From Paraburkholderia ribeironis (GTDB lineage Bacteria > Pseudomonadota > Gammaproteobacteria > Burkholderiales > Burkholderiaceae), in contig NZ_CYGX02000070.1 in the NCBI RefSeq assembly GCF_900019265.1, positions 1 through 64,000 on the forward strand: DNA of 64,000 nt. Direction: 5' to 3'. Below, piece by piece: positions 1 to 7,766 of the stretch. How positions within the stretch are numbered: the stretch's first letter is position 1; each line of letters starts with the position of its first letter. The notes beneath the pieces are model-generated. The model saw only the letters and a program-made list of their open reading frames with translations. It was not told where the DNA came from and did no database searches. Position numbers and translations under genes: made by a program.

Positions 1-174
1 TCGAATAAACCTAAACGAGAGCACCAGTTCCGCGAACTTACTCCAGAGCTGACGTTGAAGTTTTCAATGGCAGCTTTTGGGCGAAGGGGCCGAGTGTGTA
101 CTGGCCAACAGACGACCTTCGCGGGCAACGAGGTTCGGACATTCAGACGACCGTTGCGCCCTGGAGGCGGCCAT

Positions 175-1170
175 TTAAATCGCGAGTACAGCTTGAGTGC
201 CCCCCAATGGATGGCTGGCAAGCAATGCAGTGCATCGCTCCCGCAAGAAAGCATGCAACGCGTTAATCGCCGGCGACAGTTGCGCACGGTGAGCACAAAT
301 CAGGTGCAGCGGCGCGAGCTCGCAATACTCTGGCGGAAATAACTCCAGCAGTCGCCCTGCCTTCAAATCGTCGATGAGGTCCAGCCGCGACTTGTAGACA
401 AGGCCTTCCCCGGCTATCGCCCAGCGACGAACGACATCGGCATCGTCGCTGATGCGATTACCCGTGACTGCCACGGTGCGTTCGCCACCAGGCGGGGTAA
501 AGCACCAGCGTTCGTGTATCTGCTCGCTCCAGACATACCGAAGGCAATTGTGTCGCCGCAGGTCGTCTACTTTGGTGGGTGCGCCATGCCGTTCGAGGTA
601 TGACGGCGCGGCACACAATGCGCGTCGGTTGTTCTCGACCAGTTTCATGGCCAGAAGAGACGAATCGGACAGCGTTCCGTAGCGCACGACTGCATCCAGC
701 GGTTGGCGGATGAGGTCGGCCGCACGGTCGCTCATTTTCACGTGCAGCGACAAGCCAGAGTGCAGGTGCTGAAATTCATCCAGCCACGGCAACAGCAGGT
801 TTCGACCAAAGTCAGACGGAGCGGACAGCCGCAGCGGGCCGGACAGCGCCCCCCGTCTGTTTGCCAAGGCCTGCTCGCCTTGCTCCAGCGCACCAATCAT
901 GACCCGTGCATGCGGCAGGTAGCGCTCGCCGGCCTCCGACAGTTGCATGCTGCGCGTCGAACGCGTGAACAGGCGCGTGTCCAGCGCCTTTTCGAGTCGC
1001 TGCACTGACGCACTCGCATGTGCGGGCGCGATATTCAACTGGCGCGCCGCCTCCGAGAAGCTGCCGTAGTCCACCGTGTGTTTCTGGCGGAACATCGGTT
1101 CAAGACCATGAGGCCGCTGAGGAGGCACTGCGTAACGCAGGGTTTCTGCAATAAACCGTGCGCTACCCAT
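175..1170 (-). CDS. LysR-family transcriptional regulator, start uncertain
   Basis: DNA-binding regulator with an N-terminal winged helix-turn-helix (the GSFSEAARQLNIAPAHAS region through the LFTRSTR wing) and a C-terminal LysR substrate-binding fold. The family normally has about 17 residues before the SF of helix 2. Here the frame carries 24 atypical residues before an internal Met (codon ending at 1098), and starting at that Met would leave helix 1 too short. The neighbouring frame holds an ATG at about 1111 whose first residues (MVLNR) look more LysR-like, so a small indel near 1100 may have damaged the 5' end. No obvious target gene is adjacent: the next gene, a porin, runs in the same direction 0.9 kb upstream. 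The family call is firm; the start and whether the protein is functional are not. Confidence 0.8.
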   Translation of the reverse strand: MGSARFIAETLRYAVPPQRPHGLEPMFRQKHTVDYGSFSEAARQLNIAPAHASASVQRLEKALDTRLFTRSTRSMQLSEAGERYLPHARVMIGALEQGEQALANRRGALSGPLRLSAPSDFGRNLLLPWLDEFQHLHSGLSLHVKMSDRAADLIRQPLDAVVRYGTLSDSSLLAMKLVENNRRALCAAPSYLERHGAPTKVDDLRRHNCLRYVWSEQIHERWCFTPPGGERTVAVTGNRISDDADVVRRWAIAGEGLVYKSRLDLIDDLKAGRLLELFPPEYCELAPLHLICAHRAQLSPAINALHAFLRERCTALLASHPLGGTQAVLAI

Positions 1171-2050
1171 GAGGCGCCGGCGCGGATGACCGGATCACTT
1201 CGATAGCTACCGTCGAAGCTGTTGCGGCTCAAGCGGCGGTTCAGGGTCGAAATGACTCATTCGCATTTGCGAATGTCGACGTTTGAGCTGTACCCGTTGT
1301 GAACGTCCGTGAAGCGCGGTTCAGCCGCCGCACAGCGGCTGATCGGCGACCGGCGGGTTTGGCCGAGCAGCTGTCCCTGAGAATGCGGCTTGATGTCCGG
1401 ATCAAATAGTTTTCAGCCATTGAGCGCCCGACAGCGCGACTGGCCATGAGGGTGCTCGCGCGAGGACAACTGCGAACACCGCGCGAGCGCAACGTGCCCT
1501 GTCCGTCGGCCGAACGGCTGACCTCATATAGACACGGGACTCGATCCGAAACGTGGTCTGAGGGTGAAGTCACTCGCATCCGGGTGCTCATCCGCACTTT
1601 AGCTGTACAGCAAAACAGGCCGCTTTCGCTAAGATTTAGCAAATTCCGCCAGGTGCGCACCGGCGGCCCTCCCACGGCTGTGCTGCAGGACCTGACCGGT
1701 AGCCCCATGCGGGGCAACAAGATACGTTTCGGCGACTGCAAGATCGGCGTCGCGCGCACATGTATCATTCGCGTGTACGGATTCGAACATCGCCTGAAAA
1801 ACGGGCTGGCGATAGATGATTCCATTTACGGCGCACACGATCTGAATACCTGAATACCGGCTTTCTGCCGCTGGAGCTGCATCTCGCGGTGCTGACCACG
1901 ATAAGAAACCGGGGTCGCTGAGTACAAGGTCTTGGGTCCGCGAAACACGACTAGCCTGATAATGCAGAGGATTTTTTGGCGAAGCGGAAGCGGCTCGAGT
2001 GACCGTATATCCGGGCCTGCAGGTCCCTGACACCTCGGGACGTAAAACCG
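1171..2050. other. 880-bp stretch without a supported gene
   Basis: Open frames exist on both strands (for example 1629-2033 minus and 1446-1853 plus). None has a plausible ribosome binding site, a recognisable domain or normal GC-rich codon use. The stretch separates a LysR regulator from the OprB porin, both on the minus strand. It may contain the LysR promoter and old gene debris; I could not identify any remnant. Confidence 0.5.
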
Positions 2051-3592
2051 TCAGAACGTCACGACCGTCCGCAGTCCGGCGACGGCCTCATTGCCGATGC
2101 GCGTACCGTTGCTGTTCGGATCAGGAATGCCGCCGCCCGGACGGAAGATGTACTGGAATTCGCCCTGCAGTAGCCACCACGGTGTGACCTGGTATTGGTA
2201 CGTCGCCTCGATCACCGTCTCCGCCGAGCGCACGGGGTAGCCAGGCGTCTGGAACGTTGCGATGTCGCGATCGAGCGCGCTCGAGCTCGCGCTGACGTTC
2301 GCGTAGCTGACCGCGAGCCCAAGCGCGTCGTTGTCCCGGCCCTTGAACGGAGCTTTCAGCACGATTCCCGCATTGATATTGAAGTCGAGCAGGTTACGGT
2401 CGCCCGGCGCGCCCATCACACGCGTGAACACGCCGACCGATTGCGGGCTGTCGGCACTCGCGCGCCACACCATCTGGTCTGCGATGGCATAAATGCTGAA
2501 GTTGCCGCGATGGGTGGCCGGCACGCCGTTCGACGCGGGGCTCGCGAGCGAGATGCCGTTTGTGTCGAGGTGCTGATCTGCGAAGTGATTGTTGTTGTAC
2601 CAGAAGCCCAGCTTGTAGGTGCCCGGTAGCCCGCTCGGCTGCGTCGCACCGGAACCGCTTGCCGGCGGCTGATTGATCGCGTACTGGACCTCGCCGATCA
2701 TCATTACGCCGTTGCGCAGGTTGAACTGGGTGCCGCTAGCGTTGAGCTGCTGGGGGTCGCCGTTGCCCGGCGCCGGGTTGCCGTCGAAGATGCCACCTAG
2801 AATCGTCATCGAATCACTCGGCTTGAACCGCAGGCGCACGCCAAGTGACGACAGCGGATAGGCGGGGCCGCCCGCGGGCAGGGCGGTGGCGGCCAATACG
2901 GGCCAGCCGAATGTCGCGTTCGCAAAAGTGCTGGCGTACTGGCTGATGATGAATTCCTGATCAAGGCTCTGCTGGCCGATCTTGAGGTCAAGCCTATCGC
3001 CGAGCGCCTGCTGGTACCAGAGTTCCCACAAACGCGTCGTCGCTTCGGCCTCGACGCCGCTCACGGATTGCAGTGCATTCAGGCGCGCAGCCGTGATGCC
3101 GTGTCCGTGAATCTGCAAGGCATCGACGAAAAAGGTGCCGCCCTTCAGGCCGAACGCCTTGCCGGTATCAACGTTAAGGCCGAATTGTGTGGCGCCGTTA
3201 TATGAGGCCCCCTTCGAAATACCGCCGGAGAAGTTGCCGTAGAGCTCGCTTGTTTCCTGCGCGTTGAACGTGACACCGTGGTCGCCCAGCAGCGTGCGCA
3301 GTCCGCCCATGTCGCCGAGCAGGTTCGAGCGCTCCCAGAAGCCGGTCGGCGCGGCGGCCGACCCGCCCGGCGCGGCGTTTGCGTCGGTGTTCGTGGATGC
3401 GGCAGAGTCCTGGTCTGCCGCTGTTGGGACGGCTGACTCCGACTGTGCGTAAGCCGGAGCGGCTGTGCCGGCGGCCAGTGCGACTAACAGCGCTGCGGTG
3501 GCGCAGGCCGGCTTCACGCGCGAGGACGGGGCGAGAAGGCACCGCGTGTCAATGCCGTTGTCGTTTTTTGTGGGCGTGCCAAAGGAGATCAT
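2051..3592 (-). CDS. OprB-family carbohydrate-selective porin
   Basis: Outer-membrane porin expected to pass sugars or other small carbon sources. The start at 3592 is chosen because AGAAG lies a few bases upstream and it directly precedes an export signal; the open frame extends 47 codons further but is not needed. Residues 1-49 are a signal peptide with a long polar n-region, a hydrophobic AALLVALAAG core and an AYA cleavage site. An acidic/Ala-rich spacer of about 35 residues follows, then the family start (GFWERSNLLGDMGGLRTLLGDHGV). The rest alternates strand-like segments, with WYQQ, LKIGQQSLDQEF and a C-terminal VVTF typical of OprB barrels. Length (513 aa) fits the family. It is monocistronic as far as can be seen, with a broken chemoreceptor directly upstream. 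Confidence 0.88.
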   Translation of the reverse strand: MISFGTPTKNDNGIDTRCLLAPSSRVKPACATAALLVALAAGTAAPAYAQSESAVPTAADQDSAASTNTDANAAPGGSAAAPTGFWERSNLLGDMGGLRTLLGDHGVTFNAQETSELYGNFSGGISKGASYNGATQFGLNVDTGKAFGLKGGTFFVDALQIHGHGITAARLNALQSVSGVEAEATTRLWELWYQQALGDRLDLKIGQQSLDQEFIISQYASTFANATFGWPVLAATALPAGGPAYPLSSLGVRLRFKPSDSMTILGGIFDGNPAPGNGDPQQLNASGTQFNLRNGVMMIGEVQYAINQPPASGSGATQPSGLPGTYKLGFWYNNNHFADQHLDTNGISLASPASNGVPATHRGNFSIYAIADQMVWRASADSPQSVGVFTRVMGAPGDRNLLDFNINAGIVLKAPFKGRDNDALGLAVSYANVSASSSALDRDIATFQTPGYPVRSAETVIEATYQYQVTPWWLLQGEFQYIFRPGGGIPDPNSNGTRIGNEAVAGLRTVVTF

Positions 3593-3758
3593 TTTGCTTT
3601 CTTCTGGGATACGAACTGATGAATGAGTGATGCCGAAACAGGAAGGTGTCCGGCGCCCACTCGCCGTGGGGCCGCAGTCTTGTGAGGTTGTATTCGCGAC
3701 AGCCCGCTCCGGCGGACCATGATGTACCGCCAACGTTGCATTTTGACGTCGTCCAGAG

Positions 3759-4684
3759 GGACGCGACTGCCGCCATCGCGTGGCAGACTTGTCGAAGGCG
3801 GCGGAATGCAGTCGTCGTTATCGCCCCAACGATTAGCGATGCGATGACGACGGTCAGGGAGAGGAGCGACGCAGTCAATAGCGACCGCATTCCTGCGGTC
3901 GCCTCGGACTTGTCGAGAGCGATGACAACGTGCCAATCGGTTCCTGGCACCGATTGCGCGCGTATTAGCTTCCTCTTGTCATTCACCGTGACCTCTGCGG
4001 GCGGATTCGCGAGCGCGAACGGAGCGTCAGTCACTTTATCGAAATCCGGTGCAATATCAGCGACAGGCTTGAATGTCAGCTTCCGATCCGGATGTGCGAT
4101 GACCCGTCCACCGTTGTCGATCAACATGCCGAAACTGCTCGGAGTGGGATGAATCGACTTGATGTTCGCAACCACGCTGTCCAACGAGACATCCCCCACT
4201 ACTACAGCCTTCAGTACACCATCCCGCATCACGGGTACGCAAACGCCACCAGCAACGCGCCGCTGGTGCTAACGTAGGGTGTGGCAATCGGCTTTCCCGC
4301 CTGCACGGCGCTCCTGTACCAAGGTCGACTGGTGGGATCGTAGTCGGGCGGAATATTGGGCCAGTCAGTGAACTTTGCCGACTTGTTCGGGTAGCCTATG
4401 CCGATGTCCCAGAATCCGCCCGCCGTAGCGACCTGCTTAAGCATTGGCAGTGGGTCGGGCGTGAGCGCAACGTCCTGAAGCGACGAAATCATCTGGCCCT
4501 TCGAGGCGACCCATTCGCCGATAACGACAGCACGATTATCTACGTCAGAGGTCAAATTGCGTTCAATCGCCTCCTCATTGCTCCTCTTGGCGATGACATA
4601 GCTAGTCGCGGTACTGGAGACGACTGAGAAAACCACAAGAGCTACGCAAGCACAAACAACCCGTGCGCGAATCGACGATAGCAT
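3759..4684 (-). pseudogene. Decayed methyl-accepting chemotaxis protein, copy 1 (sensor half only)
   Basis: Starts at 4684 with a first membrane segment (VVCACVALVVFSVVSS) and a periplasmic Cache-type sensor domain (SRPWY, YVSTSGALLVAFA). The frame stops at 4229. Homology continues in another frame (VMRDGVLKAVVVGDVSLDSVV, then the second membrane segment SLTVVIASLIVGAITTT), so one base is missing near 4238-4240. Sequence likeness ends at about 3759, just inside the HAMP linker (RRLRQVCHAMAAVAS). The cytoplasmic methyl-accepting signalling domain is gone. It therefore cannot signal to CheA. It is a close paralogue of the remnant at 11568-13110, which starts with the same MLSSIRARVV sequence and has the complementary part preserved. 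Confidence 0.88.
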
Positions 4685-5416
4685 TGTATGAACTCTGTAT
4701 TGGATAACTGATCTTTGTCCCCGGGCTCTCTTGGGGTGAACGACATCGCTGACGGCCCGCCAGCTGTTTCTCTTATCGAATTCCCAGCCTCGCGTTGGCG
4801 AGCGGGCCGTACCCGAGTCAATCATCGTTTCAGCGGCCCGAGACCGGCCGGATCAAATGAGCGACGGACTATTCCTCGAGCAACCCACATCAACAGGGGC
4901 CATGCGGGAGCTCACCGCTCGAAACGTCTCGACAAAATGTCACAACTGCTTCCGTCACACCTACGCAGCCCTGCCCCGATCCGTGGACGCACGACTTTAA
5001 CAACGGGCGATTGCCCACCACCATCATCGAGGTCCCAATGTCCCGCGCAGACACGTTACCGCCGATTTGAAACGTGTCGATAACTTGACCAGTTGACGAC
5101 TATCAATTTGACCCACGCCTGTCTCAGCCGGAGACCGCCGGCTTTTTCCCGTCGACGAAATGTTCCCTCACGCACCGAGTTTTCCGGGGCAGCCCTGTCT
5201 CGAAAAATCTCTTGACTCCTGCTTGGACGATGACAAGATCCTACGCCTGCCTGCCAGGCAGATGTCACCGGTTAGCGGGAGAATTCAGCATATTGCGTGC
5301 GTTGTGGATTCCTTCACAGTTCACTTTGCATTGGATTTATGGCGGGACAGCCAATGCGTCGCGCCAGCGATATGCAGCCGGCGGTTACGGGGAAACTGAG
5401 CCTGCTTCAAGCTCTG
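4685..5416. other. 732-bp gene-free stretch, possible insertion-sequence scar
   Basis: No coding frame here has a ribosome binding site or domain. It contains the MCP promoter at its left end and a hairpin/T-run at 5126-5147. Around 5070-5150, read on the minus strand, there is a pattern (GGCGGTCTCCGGC, then GTGGGTCAAATTG, then a repeat-like CAACTGGTCAAG) that resembles the non-coding end of IS21-type elements. No transposase reading frame survives. The IS assignment is from memory of the pattern and is tentative. Confidence 0.35.
5126..5147 (+). terminator. Rho-independent terminator-like hairpin
   Basis: A perfect 6-bp stem (AGCCGG / CCGGCT) with a 6-base loop is followed by a T run on the plus strand. 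No plus-strand gene lies upstream in the window, so it probably belongs to lost sequence such as an insertion-element end. Confidence 0.45.
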
Positions 5417-6571
5417 CTAGAAGCGATGCCGGAAGCCAACAACTACTTGTACTTGGCTCTGAGTTGTGGAGGCGGTTAGGCCGTTGAGGTTTGCGACCGC
5501 CTTCCCACCGGTCGAATCGGTGCCCGACGCATGCTGGTAAACCGCAACTGTATAAAGGTCAGTTCGCTTGGATAGCAAGTAGTTAGCCCCGATCGCGCCT
5601 TGATTGTAAGTTGCACCGTTGACGCCATATCCTTTCAGGTAGTTATAGGCGACACCGAGGTGGAGGGCCGGCGTGAGTTGATAGCCGACATTGACTTCAA
5701 TGTCGTGGAATCTTGCATCGCCGCCTGCGCCGTTAGCCGGGAGACCCGGTAGCGTCCCGATATCCTTGAACTGCGTGTTGCTGTACACAACGCCGAACGT
5801 AGCGGCACCAACGACATAAGAAGCGCCTGCGACGAAGATCTGCTGTGTTTTCGCGGACGCATAGCCGGAATACACGCGGCTACCGTTCATGTTGGACCCC
5901 GTAGTGCTTGAAGCCGCGGTATTGCCAAAATAGGAAAAGTTAGGATCTCGCGCGTCAACGAAGGCGGTGCCAAGCGTGAGTGGTCCCAAATTGTAGTTCG
6001 CCCCGACTGACCAGATCTGATTTTGGTTGAATTTCCCAGCGACACCGCCGAAGCTGTAGAGGCCCGCGAACGTCAATCCTCCGTACGACACACTGCGAAA
6101 CTTGATCGCGTTGTTGACGTGGTTGCTACCATCTGTGTTATCTACATCGCCAGGATGGGCGCTGGCGAATCCGCCCCACATCTGTGCCGCCACGAACATG
6201 TAGGTCAAGTCGTTAATCAAATCATATTGACGCCCGAACGTAACGGTACCTATGTTCGATGATGAAAAACCGACATAGGCTTGGCGTCCGAACTCGTCGC
6301 CCCCTTGACCGAGCTTTCCGTTCGCAACACTGAAGCCGTTTTCAAGCATGAAAAGTGTTTGCAGTCCACCGCCGAGGTCCTCAGTGCCTCGCAGCCCCCA
6401 ACGGTCGCCACTCAGATTTCCGGCGACCATCGAATACTGCTTGTGGCCACCAATGTTGTTCGCATAGTTCATGCCGACGTCGATCACACCGTAGAGTGTG
6501 ACGCTGTTCTGAGCATGTGCCGTACATGCGAAGGAGGCTGCGAGCGCTGCCGCAGTCAAGGACTTTTTCAT
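5417..6571 (-). CDS. General porin, OmpC-like beta-proteobacterial type
   Basis: Trimeric-type outer-membrane porin of the family common in Burkholderiaceae. The start at 6571 opens directly into a clean signal peptide (MKKSLTAAALAASFACTAHA, cleavage before QNSVTLYGVIDVG). The mature protein then follows the family pattern: LYGVIDVG at the N-terminus, GDRWGLRGTEDLGGGLQTLFMLE in strand 2-3, GRQAYVGFSS and TFGRQYD, and a C-terminal GFRHRF ending in Phe, the signal for insertion by the BAM complex. Length (384 aa) is normal. The open frame extends 17 codons upstream but those residues are not signal-like. It stands alone, with a 370-bp upstream region that should hold its promoter. Confidence 0.93.
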   Translation of the reverse strand: MKKSLTAAALAASFACTAHAQNSVTLYGVIDVGMNYANNIGGHKQYSMVAGNLSGDRWGLRGTEDLGGGLQTLFMLENGFSVANGKLGQGGDEFGRQAYVGFSSSNIGTVTFGRQYDLINDLTYMFVAAQMWGGFASAHPGDVDNTDGSNHVNNAIKFRSVSYGGLTFAGLYSFGGVAGKFNQNQIWSVGANYNLGPLTLGTAFVDARDPNFSYFGNTAASSTTGSNMNGSRVYSGYASAKTQQIFVAGASYVVGAATFGVVYSNTQFKDIGTLPGLPANGAGGDARFHDIEVNVGYQLTPALHLGVAYNYLKGYGVNGATYNQGAIGANYLLSKRTDLYTVAVYQHASGTDSTGGKAVANLNGLTASTTQSQVQVVVGFRHRF

Positions 6572-6784
6572 ATGAAGGTCTTGTGGCTGAATAAAAAAAT
6601 AAATTGAAACGACGTTCGTCACGCCTCGTCACCAGACCATCCCGGTTGAGGCGAGGCAAATAGGAGTCCTTTTTGATCGCGGCGTCGAGATGAATGTAAC
6701 TGGTTGCGGTGCAGCGCTTCCGGGAACGATGAAAACGCCGTAAACGGCTGCAACCATAGTTGCCGGCGTCCAGGGGAGCCTTCC

Positions 6785-6918
6785 TTACTTCATGACGAAG
6801 CGCGCGCTGCTCATCGACTTGTCTTCCATCGTTACGAGAGCGATCACCTTGTCGCCCTTGACAAGCTTCGCGCTGCAAGCGGCCGCAGCAAGTGCGGCCA
6901 GCCAGAAATTCGTTTCAT
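6785..6918 (-). pseudogene. Possible frameshifted small exported protein
   Basis: An ATG at 6918 is followed by MKR. One base later in register the sequence reads as a signal-like stretch (NFWLAALAAAACS) and about 30 further residues ending VTMEDKSMSSARFVMK before a stop at 6785. The distance from ATG to stop is one base short of 45 codons, so a one-base deletion just after the third codon would explain it. It lies directly downstream of, and in the same direction as, the DUF4198 gene. I do not recognise the family, and it could be chance. Confidence 0.35.
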
Positions 6919-6948
6919 TGGGGACAAGCTCCAGCAGATAACGCTTGA

Positions 6949-7692
6949 TCACTCGGGCAGGTGCTGCAGCACGAACGACAGTGTGGCCTTATGCTCGTCC
7001 TGGTTCGCCTTCGCGGGTTCCGACGGCGGCGTATCGAGTGTTGCTACGACCACGTTCAGACCCTGGTTGCGCACCTTGATCGTCACGGTACCGTCTGCGC
7101 CGGTCTTTAGCGGTTTGGAATCAGGGTCATTGACGAAATCCGGCTGCACCTCGGCGCCGGGCGCGGGCTTGCCGTCGTAGAGCACCCGAACCGTGAGCGC
7201 CTGGCCCATCTGATCCGGCATCTGTTTGCCGACCGGCACGATCTGCAGCTTCTGCCCAGGCAGTACGGGCATCACGCCATTCAGGGGCCGGCACAGATGC
7301 ACCGCGTACTTGAATGTGTGCTCGCTGAACGTGGCGCCGGGCACTTCGTCCTTGCCCTTGTTTTGCCACTCGCCGTTCGTCGTTTTGCTCCACAGGCCGT
7401 AGTCCATCGTCCCTGCAACGATTGCCGGCTGCTTGTCGGTATTCACCACGAGCAGCGGCCCGTTGGGCGTGAGCTGCGCGGAGACCTCCTTGCCCTGCTC
7501 GTCGTAGGCTGTGACGCTCTTCACCTTGTGCTGGCGCTTGATGACATCCAGGTCGTCGCTGCCCTCGCCGTAGATCAGCGCCAGTTGGTTCGAACGCTGT
7601 GCGAAATAGATGCCATGGGAGTGCGCCAGGTCGGCGCCGCCCATGCCTGCAATCAGGCTTGCCACGACAGCAAGTTTTCTGGTGATCCTCAT
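6949..7692 (-). CDS. DUF4198 periplasmic protein
   Basis: Exported protein of the DUF4198 family, members of which accompany metal (often nickel or cobalt) uptake systems; the biochemical role is not established. Residues 1-25 form a signal peptide (VVASLIAGMGGADLAHS), followed by the family hallmark HGIYFAQR with a His at the mature N-terminus that could bind metal. A C-terminal Ig-like segment (LTVRVLYDGKPAPGAEVQ, then TGADGTVTIKVRNQGLNVV) matches a transthyretin/carboxypeptidase-regulatory-like fold. AGGAGACACAA precedes the ATG. It lies 74 bp downstream of the membrane reductase gene in the same direction, so the two are probably co-transcribed and may act together at the periplasmic face. 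Confidence 0.82.
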   Translation of the reverse strand: MRITRKLAVVASLIAGMGGADLAHSHGIYFAQRSNQLALIYGEGSDDLDVIKRQHKVKSVTAYDEQGKEVSAQLTPNGPLLVVNTDKQPAIVAGTMDYGLWSKTTNGEWQNKGKDEVPGATFSEHTFKYAVHLCRPLNGVMPVLPGQKLQIVPVGKQMPDQMGQALTVRVLYDGKPAPGAEVQPDFVNDPDSKPLKTGADGTVTIKVRNQGLNVVVATLDTPPSEPAKANQDEHKATLSFVLQHLPE

Positions 7693-7766
7693 TTGTGTCT
7701 CCTTTCAATGGTTGGAAAAAAGCGGCTTTTGTTTTCGGTTTTGCCGGACAGTGCCGGCCTTTCCAT

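Noticed and set aside
1629..2033. Minus-strand 134-codon frame between the LysR and OprB genes
   Set aside because: Looked like possible gene debris, but no family, ribosome site or consistent codon bias could be seen.
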